Shown here piece by piece: positions 1 to 8,883 of a stretch of DNA of 64,000 nt. The number at the start of each line of letters is the position of its first letter. Within the stretch, counting starts at the first letter, position 1. A program made the translations under genes and the position numbers. This DNA is from Allobosea sp. BK604 (GTDB lineage: Bacteria > Pseudomonadota > Alphaproteobacteria > Rhizobiales > Beijerinckiaceae): NCBI RefSeq assembly GCF_004341515.1, contig NZ_SLZF01000008.1, positions 1 to 64,000 of the forward strand, written 5' to 3'. The notes under the pieces were generated by a model. It saw only the letters and a list, made by a program, of their open reading frames with translations. It was not told the origin of the DNA and did no database searches.

Positions 1-30
1 CGTGGCCCGGGATGGCCGTTCCGGGCCACG
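1..30. terminator. GC-rich hairpin at the window edge
   Basis: Positions 1-10 (CGTGGCCCGG) are the exact reverse complement of 21-30, with a 10-base loop. No run of T follows on either strand. It may be the terminator of a gene lying to the left of the window, but without a U-tract this is only a structural call. Confidence 0.3.
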
Positions 31-85
31 GCGTCCCCTCAAGGGCTCAAGGGGACCACCAACACCCTCGCACAAATCAAAGAGA

Positions 86-165
86 CAATTGCGAGCGCAG
101 CGAAGCAATCCAGATTCGTAGAGCTCTACATCCTCATGGATTGCCTCGCTTCGCTCGCAGTGACG
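86..165. repeat. Imperfect inverted repeat, TTGCGAGCG family, copy 1
   Basis: The left arm (86-113) begins CAATTGCGAGCGCAGCGAAG and the right arm (137-165) reads as its near reverse complement, ending TCGCTCGCAGTGACG. The centre holds the palindrome GTAGAGCTCTAC. A second, perfect copy lies at 52663-52741. Elements of this type are common between genes in many Proteobacteria. The rest of 1-260 holds no recognisable gene. Confidence 0.8.
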
Positions 166-260
166 GGAGCTGTGAGTAGGTCACGGCTAGAGCCTCGGAC
201 AGTCCACCCCTCCCGGCGCTCTCCTGACAGGAAGGGCTCCCGCGCCTGCTCATCGAAGCT

Positions 261-2291
261 CTAAGTTTCTGCGGGGACCTCCAACAGCAAGCTGACGGAA
301 CGACCTTGAAGTCCCAACCGGCCAACAACCCGCTCGCCCCCAGCCTTCGGCTCCGAAGACGATAGCAGGCGCTGCCAAGCCCCGCCTTTAGCCGGCTCGG
401 GCAGGATGAATTCCGCGTCCTGGCGCGACCGATTGACCAAAATCAGCATCGCCTCGTCCGGCCCGGCGAGCAGCATCCCGAACGTGTCGAGCCCGTACCA
501 ATCGCTATCGCGCAGGGACCGTCCATCCGGGTGCAGCCAGGTCACGTCCGGCCGCGCGCCGGCTTCGCCGGCCTGCCCGGTCAGGAAGCGATCCGCGCGC
601 AGCAGGCCATTCTCGCGCCGCAGTGCCGCCAGCTTCGCGACATAGGCGACCAGGCCCTGGTCCGCTTGCTCCCAATCGAGCCAGAAGGCCGTGTTGTCCT
701 GGGCGTAGGCGTTGTTGTTGCCGAACTGGGTCCGGCCGAGTTCGTCTCCTGCTTGAAGCATCGGCGTGCCCCGTGAGAGCAGGAGCGTCGCAAGCAGGGC
801 GCGGATGTCGGCGGCGCGGCGGGCATTGATCGCGGCGTCGCCGGTCGGTCCTTCGAGGCCGCAATTCCACGAATGCCCGTCATTGTCGCCGTCGCGGTTG
901 CCCTCGCCATTGGCCTCGTTGTGCTTGCCCGCATAGCTGACGAGATCGGCGAGGGTGAAGCCGTCATGGGCGGCGATGAAATTGACGCTGGCCCGTGGGC
1001 CGCGATGGCGTGCGGCATAGAGGTCGGAGGAACCGGCGAGCCGCGTCGCGAGAGCGCCGGCCATGCCCTGGTCTCCGCGCCAGAACCGCCTGACATCGTC
1101 GCGGTAGCGGCCGTTCCACTCGGCGAAAGGCGCCGGGAATTCGCCGAGCCGATAGCCGCCCGGGCCGATATCCCAGGGCTCGGCGATGAGCAGCGCGCCG
1201 GCGAGGTCCGGGTCCTGAAGCATTGCTCCGAAGAGCGGCGCGTCGGGCGTGAAGCCCGCCTCGGTGCGGCCCAGCACGGTGCCGAGATCGAAACGGAAGC
1301 CGGAGACACCGCAGGCGCGCCAGTGCCGGAGCGCATCCGTCGCCATCTGGACGACCGGGACGCGGTCGAGCGCCAGCGTGTTGCCGCAGCCGGTGTCGTT
1401 GACCAATCGGCCGGGATCGTCCGCAGCGTGGCGGTAATAGACGGCGTTGTCGAGGCCCCGCAGGCAGATCGTCGCGCCGAACGCGTCGCTCTCGGCGGTG
1501 TGGTTGAGGACGATGTCGAGGATGATCGCGACGCCGGCTTCGGCATAGCGGGCGCAGAGCGCGCGCAGATCGGCCTCACCCCCGGGCGCAAGCCGCGGAT
1601 CTGGCGCGAAGAAGTTCAGCGGGTTGTAGCCCCAGGCGTTGCTCAGGCCGAGCGGCGGCAAATGGCGCTCGTCCATCCAGGCCGTGATCGGCATCAGCTC
1701 GACATGGCTGATGCCGAGTTGCTGGAGATGATCGATGATCTCCTGCTCGCCGAGCGCTGCGAGCGTGCCGCGCAGCCCCTCCGGAATCGCCGGATGGCGC
1801 ATAGTGAAGGATTTGACGTTCAGCTCGTAGACGAAGGCCGGTTCAGCTTCTCGGCCGGGTCGCGTCAACTCGGCCTCGGCTGCGGTCACGATGCTGCGCG
1901 GCACGAAATGGGCGCTGTCGCTGCCGGCCGAGGGCGGGCTCGCCAGGATCGGATCCCAGCGGAAGGGCCGGTCGATCCGCTTCGCATAGGGGTCGACCAG
2001 CAGCTTGCCCGGATCGAAGCGATGGCCCTGGCGGGGATCGAACGGACCAGCGGCGCGCAGGCCATAGCGCAGGCCTGGCCCGGCGCCGGGCAGGAAGCCG
2101 TGATGGATGTCGCCGCTGCGTCGGGGCAACGGCAGCCGCGCGGTCTCGCGCTCACCGGCCTCGTCGAACAGGCAGAGGTCCACCCGCTCGCCATTGCGGG
2201 AGAAGACGGCGAACTCGACGCCGCCCTCGACCGCCGTCGCGCCCATGCGGTCAGGCAGAGGGCAGGGTTCGAGCGCCGGTTTTAGCGGCAA
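261..2291 (-). CDS. glgX: Glycogen debranching enzyme GlgX (GH13)
   Basis: Hydrolyses the alpha-1,6 branch points of limit dextrin left by glycogen phosphorylase in the cytoplasm. With the start used here (TTG at 2291) the protein has 676 residues, close to the roughly 660 of E. coli GlgX. An N-terminal CBM48-like region (GATAVEGGVEFAVFS) precedes the GH13 barrel. The conserved blocks are all present: DIVLNH (His about 264), GFRFDLGT (nucleophile Asp about 335), LIAEPWD (acid Glu about 371) and AAHDGF (His-Asp about 442-443). It follows glgP directly; the TTG lies 6 bases past the glgP stop. An in-frame ATG at 2246 would remove the conserved start of the domain. Function is firm, start uncertain. 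Confidence 0.93.
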   Translation of the reverse strand: MPLKPALEPCPLPDRMGATAVEGGVEFAVFSRNGERVDLCLFDEAGERETARLPLPRRSGDIHHGFLPGAGPGLRYGLRAAGPFDPRQGHRFDPGKLLVDPYAKRIDRPFRWDPILASPPSAGSDSAHFVPRSIVTAAEAELTRPGREAEPAFVYELNVKSFTMRHPAIPEGLRGTLAALGEQEIIDHLQQLGISHVELMPITAWMDERHLPPLGLSNAWGYNPLNFFAPDPRLAPGGEADLRALCARYAEAGVAIILDIVLNHTAESDAFGATICLRGLDNAVYYRHAADDPGRLVNDTGCGNTLALDRVPVVQMATDALRHWRACGVSGFRFDLGTVLGRTEAGFTPDAPLFGAMLQDPDLAGALLIAEPWDIGPGGYRLGEFPAPFAEWNGRYRDDVRRFWRGDQGMAGALATRLAGSSDLYAARHRGPRASVNFIAAHDGFTLADLVSYAGKHNEANGEGNRDGDNDGHSWNCGLEGPTGDAAINARRAADIRALLATLLLSRGTPMLQAGDELGRTQFGNNNAYAQDNTAFWLDWEQADQGLVAYVAKLAALRRENGLLRADRFLTGQAGEAGARPDVTWLHPDGRSLRDSDWYGLDTFGMLLAGPDEAMLILVNRSRQDAEFILPEPAKGGAWQRLLSSSEPKAGGERVVGRLGLQGRSVSLLLEVPAET

Positions 2292-2296
2292 GGCGC

Positions 2297-4789
2297 TCAG
2301 CCCTTCGCGGCGTAGCCGGCCGGCACGTGCCAGATGCGCTCGGCATATTCGCGGATGGCGCGATCGGCGCTGAACCAGCCGCAATGGGCGGTGTTGGTCA
2401 GCGAAATCTTCCACCATTTCGCCTGGTCGCCCCAGAGCGTGTCGACGCGGCGTTGCGCCAGCCGGTAGCTCTCGAAATCGTTGAGCACCATGAACCAGTC
2501 ATTGGCGCGCAGGCTGTCGATCAGCCCGGCATAGCGGCCCGGATCGCGCGGCGAATAGGAGCCGCCTGCCACCGCATCGAGCACACCCTCGAGATGCGGG
2601 GTCGCCTCGATGACCTCGCGGGTTGGACGCGGGTTGCGCCGGGCTTCCTCGACCTGCTCCGCCGTCTTGCCGAAGATGAAGATGTTCTTTTCGCCGACAC
2701 GCTCGCCGATCTCGATATTGGCGCCGTCGAGCGTGCCGATCGTGATCGCGCCATTGAGCGCGAATTTCATGTTGCCGGTGCCCGAGGCCTCCATGCCGGC
2801 GGTCGAGATCTGTTCGGAGAGGTCGGCTGCCGGGATGATCACCTCGGCGAGGCTGACATTGTAGTTCGGCAGGAAGACCACCTTCAGCCTGTCGCGCGTG
2901 GTGATGTCGTTGTTCACGACGCTGGCGACGTCGTTGATCAGGTTGATGATCAGCTTCGCGGTGCCGTAATTCGAGGCGGCCTTGCCGGCGAAAATCTTCA
3001 GGCGCGGCGCCCAGTCGCGGTAGGGCTCGGCGCGCATCGCATCATAGAGGGCGATCGTCTCCAGGATGTTGAGCAATTGCCGCTTGTACTCGTGGATGCG
3101 CTTGATCTGGACGTCGAACAAGGCGGCGGGGTCGACGACGACGCCGGTCTCCTGGCGGATGACCTGGGCGAGCCTGCGCTTGTTCTCCTGGCGGATGGCG
3201 GCGGCGCGCTCCTGCACGGATGCGTCGCCAACCTTTGAGGTGAGCCCCCTGATCTTCTCGATATCGTCGCTGATATCCTCACCGCAGACATCGGAGATGA
3301 GCTGGGTCAGGCCGGGATTGGCGCCGAGCAGCCAGCGCCGCGGCGTGATGCCATTGGTGACATTGGTAATGCGGCCGGGGAAGACGGCATTGAGCGGGGC
3401 GAAGACCGTCTCCTGCATCAGGGCCGAGTGCAGCGCCGAGACGCCGTTGACCGTATGCGAGCCGATGAAGGCGAGATGGGCCATGCGCACGCGCCGCCCA
3501 TGCGATTCATCGATGATCGAGAGCTTGGAGAGATCGGCATTCTCGCCGCCGGCCGAGCGGCGCACGCCGTCGAGGAAGCGGGCGTTGATGCCGAAGATGA
3601 TCTGCATGTGGCGCGGCAGCAGCCGCTCCATCAGCGCGACCGGCCAGGTCTCGAGCGCTTCCGGAAGCAGGGTGTGGTTGGTGTAGGAGATGGCGCCCTG
3701 CGTAAGCGGCCAGGCCTCCTCCCATTGCAACCCGTGCTGGTCGATCAGGAGGCGCATCAGCTCGGCGACGGCAAGCGCCGGATGGGTGTCGTTGAGCTGG
3801 ATCGCGACCTTGTCGGGCAACGAGGACAAGGTGCCGAACTGGCGGTAATGCCGGCGCACCAGGTCCTGCAGCGAGGCGGAGGTGAAGAAATATTCCTGCC
3901 GGAGGCGCAGCTCCTGTCCGGCCGGCGTGCTGTCATTCGGATAGAGCACCTTCGAGATCGCCTCGGCGCGGTTGCGCTCGGCGACGGCGCCGATCAGGTC
4001 GCCCTGGTTGAAGGCGTCGAGCGAAAGCGGATGCATCGCCCGCGCCCGCCAGAGCCTGAGCGTGGTGGCGTCGTGGCCGCGCCAGCCCAGGATCGGCGTA
4101 TCGTAGGCGACGGCGAAGACGGTCTCGCCCGGCGTCCAGACGACCTCGCCTGGCGTATCGGTGCTGACCACCGTACCGCCGAAGCCGATCTTGTAAGCGC
4201 TCTCGCGGCGCTCGAATTCCCAGGGATTGCGGAAGGAGAGCCAGTCTTCCGGCACCTCGACCTGCTTGCCGCCATCGATGCGCTGCTTAAACAGGCCGTG
4301 GTCGTAGCGGATGCCATAGCCCAGGGCCGGCACGCCGGTGGAGGCCATCGCCTCCATATAGCAGGCGGCCAGCCTGCCGAGGCCGCCATTGCCGAGCGCG
4401 GCATCGGGTTCCAGTGTCTCGATGGCGGTGAGATCGACGCCGAGCTCGCGCATGGCCTGCGTCATCGGGCCGGTCAGGCCGAGATTGTTCAGCGCATCGG
4501 CAAAGGAACGGCCGATCAGGAACTCGAGCGAGAGATAATAGACGCGCTTGCGGCCGGTCTCGTAGCTCTCGCGCGTGGTGCGATGCCAGACATCGACGAT
4601 ATGGTCGCGCGCGGCGAGAATACCGGCGGTGAGCCAGTCATGCGCCTGCGCGACTGTGGGGTTCTTGCCGAGCGAATAGGCCAGCTTCCGGACGATCTCG
4701 GCCTTGAGCTGCTCGACCAAGGTGGCTGAAAAGGCTGCGCCCGTGGCCTGAGGCTTGAAGCTGGATTCGTTCACGCTGCGGCATCCCAT
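2297..4789 (-). CDS. glgP: Glycogen phosphorylase GlgP
   Basis: Releases glucose-1-phosphate from glycogen non-reducing ends by phosphorolysis, using pyridoxal phosphate. The 830-residue length matches family GT35. The PLP block is intact: EASGTGNMKFALNG with the Schiff-base Lys at about residue 675, followed by TIGTLDGANIEI. Other family signatures are GNGGLGRLAACYMEA near residue 135 and VAIQLNDTHPALAVAELMR in the middle. It is the first gene of a two-gene operon with glgX. No glgA, glgB or glgC lies in the window, so this locus is for breakdown only. It starts at ATG; an alternative start a few codons downstream cannot be excluded. Confidence 0.97.
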   Translation of the reverse strand: MGCRSVNESSFKPQATGAAFSATLVEQLKAEIVRKLAYSLGKNPTVAQAHDWLTAGILAARDHIVDVWHRTTRESYETGRKRVYYLSLEFLIGRSFADALNNLGLTGPMTQAMRELGVDLTAIETLEPDAALGNGGLGRLAACYMEAMASTGVPALGYGIRYDHGLFKQRIDGGKQVEVPEDWLSFRNPWEFERRESAYKIGFGGTVVSTDTPGEVVWTPGETVFAVAYDTPILGWRGHDATTLRLWRARAMHPLSLDAFNQGDLIGAVAERNRAEAISKVLYPNDSTPAGQELRLRQEYFFTSASLQDLVRRHYRQFGTLSSLPDKVAIQLNDTHPALAVAELMRLLIDQHGLQWEEAWPLTQGAISYTNHTLLPEALETWPVALMERLLPRHMQIIFGINARFLDGVRRSAGGENADLSKLSIIDESHGRRVRMAHLAFIGSHTVNGVSALHSALMQETVFAPLNAVFPGRITNVTNGITPRRWLLGANPGLTQLISDVCGEDISDDIEKIRGLTSKVGDASVQERAAAIRQENKRRLAQVIRQETGVVVDPAALFDVQIKRIHEYKRQLLNILETIALYDAMRAEPYRDWAPRLKIFAGKAASNYGTAKLIINLINDVASVVNNDITTRDRLKVVFLPNYNVSLAEVIIPAADLSEQISTAGMEASGTGNMKFALNGAITIGTLDGANIEIGERVGEKNIFIFGKTAEQVEEARRNPRPTREVIEATPHLEGVLDAVAGGSYSPRDPGRYAGLIDSLRANDWFMVLNDFESYRLAQRRVDTLWGDQAKWWKISLTNTAHCGWFSADRAIREYAERIWHVPAGYAAKG

Positions 4790-4920
4790 CCGTTTCGGTG
4801 CCGGAAGTGTCCAGCCAACACTTCCGGCTGTCCAGTCGAAATGCTGTGCGCCCCGGCCGGCAAGACTGCCTTCGGCATAGGCGGCGTCATTCGGCCGTCA
4901 CATGGCCGGATCGGCGCCAT

Positions 4921-5100
4921 CTAATTGTTCTGCGTGCGATTTTCCTCGCGTGCATTCTGGACGAGCTGCTTTGCCCCCTCGGCGGCGGAATTGGTGAAGC
5001 TGACCAGATTCGTCCAGAGATTGCGGGTGTAGACGCCCTGATGGACGACGGCGTCGTAGCCGATCGCCAGCACGGCGAGGACGAGAAGAATTCGGAACAT
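4921..5100 (-). CDS. Small membrane-anchored protein, 59 residues
   Basis: This short gene reads MFRILLVLAVLAIGYDAVVH at its start and ends in REENRTQNN. A perfect ribosome binding site (AAGGAGG, seven bases from the ATG) supports translation. Residues 3-14 form one hydrophobic segment, too short for a typical cleavable signal without an Ala-X-Ala site, so an inner-membrane anchor with a polar tail rich in Asn, Glu and Arg is likely. It lies alone, 131 bases upstream of glgP on the same strand and 162 bases from the divergent radical SAM gene. I do not recognise the family. Confidence 0.7.
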   Translation of the reverse strand: MFRILLVLAVLAIGYDAVVHQGVYTRNLWTNLVSFTNSAAEGAKQLVQNAREENRTQNN

Positions 5101-5262
5101 GGTGAAACCTCCTTGAAATGCCGGAATTGAAACGTCCGCTTCCAGGCGCGGTTCCGAAGTTCCGCTATGGCACGCCGGCGCGGCAAAACGTCATGGCCTC
5201 GGCGCTGGCCTCGCCGGCAAAGCGATGGTATGAGAACGTATCATGAACAAATTGGAAGGCCG

Positions 5263-6498
5263 ATGGCTCAACTCACCGTTCAGGAGAAGCTGGAGATCTT
5301 GAGCGACGCCGCGAAATACGACGCGTCCTGCGCTTCCAGCAACACGACCAAGCGCAATTCGCTCGGCGGCAAGGGCATCGGCTCCACGACCGGCTCTGGC
5401 ATCTGCCATTCCTACGCGCCGGATGGGCGCTGCATCTCGCTGCTCAAGATCCTGCTGACGAATTTCTGCAGTTTCGATTGCGCGTTCTGCATCAACCGCT
5501 CGTCGAGCAATGTCAGGCGGGCGCGATTCAGTGTCGAGGAGGTCGTCGAACTCACGCTCAATTTCTACAAGCGCAATTATATCGAGGGGCTGTTCCTCTC
5601 CTCAGGGATTATCCGCTCGCCGGATTATACGATGGGCGAACTGGTGCGGGTGGCCGAAAGCCTGCGTCGCATCCATGATTTCCGTGGCTATATCCATCTC
5701 AAGCTCATTCCGGGCGCGAGCCAGGAGCTGACGGCGCGGGCCGGGCTTTTCGCCGACCGCGTCTCGATGAATGTCGAGCTGCCGAGCGAGGCCTCGCTCC
5801 AGCGCTTCGCACCGGAGAAGCGGGCGCGCGAGATCGGTGCCGCCATGGGCAAGCTCAAGCTCAGCATCGAGGAGAGCAAGGAAGAGGGCGCCAGGAGCAG
5901 GCATGCGCCCGCCTTCTCACCGGCCGGGCAAAGCACGCAAATGATCGTCGGTGCGGACGGGGCGAGCGACGCCGCGATCCTGACGCGCAGCGCGCAGCTC
6001 TATGCGGCCTTCGATCTGCGGCGGGTCTATTATTCGGCCTTCAGCCCGATCCCGGATTCGTCGTCGCAACTGCCGCTGGTCGACCCGCCGCTGATGCGCG
6101 AGCACCGGCTCTACCAGGCCGACTGGCTGACGCGCTTCTACGGTTTCGAGGTCGGCGAGATACTCGACCGCGATGCCGGCGAGATGCTTGATCTTGCTGT
6201 CGATCCCAAGCTCGCCTGGGCGCTGCGGCATCGCGAGCGCTTCCCGGTCGATGTGAACCGGGCCCCACGCGAGGCGCTGCTGCGCGTGCCAGGCCTTGGA
6301 ACGCGCAGCGTCGAGCGTATCCTCGCGATGCGGCCGCTGCGGCGCTTGCGGCTGGCGGATATCGGCAGGCTGGCGCGCTCGCTCGGCACGCTCCGGCACT
6401 TCATCGTCGCGTCGGATTGGCGGCCGGGTGCGCTTCTCGACAGCGATCGGCTGCGGCAGCATCTGATGCCGAAGCCGCAGCAATTGGCGCTGTTCTGA
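5263..6498 (+). CDS. Putative DNA modification/repair radical SAM protein
   Basis: The protein has 411 residues. A radical SAM cluster motif C69-SFD-C73-AF-C76 (CxxxCxxC) would bind the 4Fe-4S cluster that cleaves S-adenosylmethionine. A helix-hairpin-helix DNA-binding region lies near residues 329-360 (VNRAPREALLRVPGLGTRS). The order of these parts matches the family annotated as putative DNA modification/repair radical SAM protein (TIGR03916), whose substrate is unknown. The start at 5263 is chosen because MAQLTVQEKLEILSDAAKYD matches the usual family N-terminus and GGAAGG precedes it; an in-frame ATG at 5230 is the alternative. Its stop overlaps the start of the UdgX fusion (TGATG), so the two are translationally coupled. 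Confidence 0.9.
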   Translation: MAQLTVQEKLEILSDAAKYDASCASSNTTKRNSLGGKGIGSTTGSGICHSYAPDGRCISLLKILLTNFCSFDCAFCINRSSSNVRRARFSVEEVVELTLNFYKRNYIEGLFLSSGIIRSPDYTMGELVRVAESLRRIHDFRGYIHLKLIPGASQELTARAGLFADRVSMNVELPSEASLQRFAPEKRAREIGAAMGKLKLSIEESKEEGARSRHAPAFSPAGQSTQMIVGADGASDAAILTRSAQLYAAFDLRRVYYSAFSPIPDSSSQLPLVDPPLMREHRLYQADWLTRFYGFEVGEILDRDAGEMLDLAVDPKLAWALRHRERFPVDVNRAPREALLRVPGLGTRSVERILAMRPLRRLRLADIGRLARSLGTLRHFIVASDWRPGALLDSDRLRQHLMPKPQQLALF

Positions 6499-7958
6499 TG
6501 GTGGTCGCGCGGCTCGCCCATCCCGCCGATTTCGAGGGCTGGCGCGAGCAGGCGCGTGCGCTGGCACAGCGCTGGGTCCTTCCGGAGGACATTGCCTGGC
6601 ATGTGGCGGGCGAGGGCCCCGATCTCTTTGCCGCCATGCCGCGACGCGACCGTGAGGATCTGCGCGCCGTCTCGGTGCCGCGCGCCTTTCCGGACTTGGC
6701 AGAATCCGTGATCTGCCATTCCGACCCCGGGCGTTTCGCGCTGCTCTATCGGCTGCTCTGGCGCCTGCAGGCGGAGCGCGACCTGCTGAAGGTCGTGACA
6801 GATCCCGACATATACCGGGCCGAGGCGATGGCGCGCTCGGTGCGGCGCGACATCCACAAGATGACGGCCTTCGTCCGCTTCCGGGAGGTCGCGGACGAGG
6901 AAGGCGCGGTGACATATGTCGCCTGGTTCGAGCCGGAACATCACATCGTCGAGCGCGCGGCGTCCTTCTTCGTCGAGCGCTTCACGGGGATGCGCTGGTC
7001 GATCCTGACGCCGCGCCGCTCGCTGCACTGGGACGGCGAGACGTTGCATGTCGCCGCCGGAGCGTCGCGCCTGGAAGCACCCGGCGACGACGCCGTCGAG
7101 GCCTGCTGGCGCACCTATTATGCCAGCATCTTCAATCCGGCCCGGCTGAAGGTGAAGGCGATGAAGGCGGAGATGCCGGTGAAGTACTGGCGGAACCTTC
7201 CCGAGGCCGGGCTGATTTCCTCCCTGATCGCCGACGCGGACAAAAGGACGCAGGAGATGGTCAGGCAAGCCCCAACATTGCCGCCGGAGCGGCACGAGCG
7301 CATGGCGCGACGGGCTCCGGCCGTGTCGGCCGAGTTGCCGGAGGAGATCGGCTCGCTCGCCGAGGCGCGGATCGCGGCGGCCGATTGCCAGCGCTGCGGC
7401 CTTTATCGCTGCGCCACGCAAACGGTCTTCGGCGAGGGGCCGCAGGATGCGCCGGTGGTTTTCGTCGGCGAGCAGCCGGGCGATCAGGAGGATCTGGCCG
7501 GAAAGCCCTTCGTCGGCCCGGCCGGCAAGCTGTTCGACCGGGCGCTGGCGGAAGCCGGCCTCGACCGCTCGCGCGCCTATGTCACCAATGCGGTGAAGCA
7601 CTTCAAGTTCGAGCAGCGCGGCAAGCGCCGCATCCACCAGAGGCCGAATGCCGGCGAGGTCAGGGCCTGCCGCTTCTGGGTGGCGCAGGAACTGGCTTTC
7701 ATCCGCCCGCGCCTTGTCGTCGCGCTGGGCGCGACGGCGCTGCAGGCTCTGACCGGCAAGGCCGGCTCGCTCACGGTCGCGCGCGAGCTGGAGCTCAAGC
7801 TGGAGGATGGCACGGCGCTCGTCGCCACCGTCCACCCCTCCTTTCTGCTGCGTGTGCCTGACGAGGAGACCAAGGAGCGCGAGCTCAAGCGTTTCATCGC
7901 GGATCTGCAGCGCGTCGGGCAAATGGTGCCGGAGATGCGGCGCGACGAGGCGGCATGA
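6498..7958 (+). CDS. udgX: DUF4130-UdgX fusion, uracil-DNA glycosylase-like protein
   Basis: A two-domain protein of 486 residues. Residues 1 to about 260 match the DUF4130 type (TIGR03915), ending near YWRNLPEAGLI. Residues from about 290 form a Fe-S uracil-DNA glycosylase domain of the UdgX class (TIGR03914): cluster cysteines C297, C300 and C391, active-site GEQPGDQED (324-332), KHFKF where family 4 has a Cys-Arg-Pro motif, and the insert KRRIH (376-380). In mycobacterial UdgX the His of this insert forms a covalent bond with the abasic DNA product; here it is His380. The start overlaps the radical SAM stop by one base. Uracil binding is inferred from motifs; the DUF4130 role is unknown. 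Confidence 0.92.
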   Translation: MVVARLAHPADFEGWREQARALAQRWVLPEDIAWHVAGEGPDLFAAMPRRDREDLRAVSVPRAFPDLAESVICHSDPGRFALLYRLLWRLQAERDLLKVVTDPDIYRAEAMARSVRRDIHKMTAFVRFREVADEEGAVTYVAWFEPEHHIVERAASFFVERFTGMRWSILTPRRSLHWDGETLHVAAGASRLEAPGDDAVEACWRTYYASIFNPARLKVKAMKAEMPVKYWRNLPEAGLISSLIADADKRTQEMVRQAPTLPPERHERMARRAPAVSAELPEEIGSLAEARIAAADCQRCGLYRCATQTVFGEGPQDAPVVFVGEQPGDQEDLAGKPFVGPAGKLFDRALAEAGLDRSRAYVTNAVKHFKFEQRGKRRIHQRPNAGEVRACRFWVAQELAFIRPRLVVALGATALQALTGKAGSLTVARELELKLEDGTALVATVHPSFLLRVPDEETKERELKRFIADLQRVGQMVPEMRRDEAA

Positions 7959-8036
7959 GCCTTTGGGCGGCATGAGACCTTGCGCGGCATGAGACTTGGC
8001 GCGGCATGAGACCTTGCGCGGATTGACCCCATCGGC
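7952..8036. repeat. 17-bp tandem repeat beginning in the udgX stop codon
   Basis: Four adjacent 17-bp units start at 7952, 7969, 7986 and 8003, followed by a degenerate fifth at 8020. The consensus is GGCATGAGACCTTGCGC; units 2 and 4 are identical. The first unit contains the last codon and stop of udgX (GCATGA), so the array looks like amplification of the gene terminus. It lies 38 bases before the next gene. Confidence 0.85.
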
Positions 8037-8074
8037 GTGGCATTGTCCCTTCGTCTGGACGAAGCGAGGAAAGC

Positions 8075-8836
8075 ATGTTCGCCGATCTGAAGGGCAAGCG
8101 CGTTCTGGTCACCGGGGCCTCGTCAGGGCTCGGCGCGCATTTCACCAGGGTGTTGGCGGCGCAGGGTGCGCATGTCGTCGCCGCGGCGCGGCGCATGGAG
8201 CGGCTCGAGGCGCTGGCGGATTCCTGTGCCGAACTGCCCGGCAAGGTCGTGCCGCTGGCGCTCGATGTCGGCTCCGTCGCAGCGATCGCGGCCGGCCTGA
8301 GCGCGGCCAGGGACGCGCTCGGCGGGCTCGACATCCTCGTCAATAATGCCGGGATTGCCGAGCCGGCCCGAGCTCTCGATCTCGGCGAAGCGGACTGGGA
8401 CGCCCATCTCGACGTCAACCTGAAGGGCTGCTTCTTCGCGGCTCAGGCGGCGGCGAGGATCATGGCCGGGCAGGAGGGCGGCGGCGCCATCGTCAACATC
8501 GCCTCGATCCTGGGCGAGCGTGTCGCCGCCAGTGTCGCGCCCTATGCGGTGTCGAAGGCGGGGCTGATCCAGATGACCAAGGCGCTGGCGCTGGAATGGG
8601 CGCGCCACAAGATCCGGGTCAACGCGCTGGCGCCCGGCTATATCGTCACCGATCTCAACCGCGATTTCTTCGCGAGCGATGACGGCAAGTCACTGCTCCG
8701 GCGTATTCCGATGCGCCGCGCCGGCAAACTGGAAGACCTCGACGGTCCGTTCCTGCTGCTTTGCTCGGAGGCCTCGCGCTACATGAGCGGTGCCGTGATC
8801 GCCGTCGATGGCGGGCATCTGGTGAGCGGACTGTAG
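8075..8836 (+). CDS. SDR family NAD(P)-dependent oxidoreductase
   Basis: Classical short-chain dehydrogenase of 253 residues. The cofactor motif TGASSGLG is at 13-20, NNAG at 90-93, catalytic Ser144 in NIASI, and the YxxxK pair at Tyr157 and Lys161 (YAVSK). The C-terminus GAVIAVDGGHLVSGL is typical. The substrate cannot be read from the sequence; 3-oxoacyl or sugar/steroid-type alcohols are possible. It is a single gene after the udgX tandem repeat, with GAGGAAAGC before the ATG as ribosome binding site. All catalytic residues are present, so it should be active. Confidence 0.9.
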   Translation: MFADLKGKRVLVTGASSGLGAHFTRVLAAQGAHVVAAARRMERLEALADSCAELPGKVVPLALDVGSVAAIAAGLSAARDALGGLDILVNNAGIAEPARALDLGEADWDAHLDVNLKGCFFAAQAAARIMAGQEGGGAIVNIASILGERVAASVAPYAVSKAGLIQMTKALALEWARHKIRVNALAPGYIVTDLNRDFFASDDGKSLLRRIPMRRAGKLEDLDGPFLLLCSEASRYMSGAVIAVDGGHLVSGL

Positions 8837-8883
8837 GGTCTGACCTCCAGAAGAAAGATCCTGGCCCGCCCGCCAAGGCCGTT

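Noticed and set aside
873..2285. Long open frame on plus opposite glgX (470 codons)
   Set aside because: It is antisense to a fully conserved enzyme; its sequence is Arg/Ala/Glu-rich with no domain pattern, as expected in GC-rich DNA.
7952..8036. CRISPR-like repeat
   Set aside because: The units are adjacent without spacers, so this is a simple tandem repeat.
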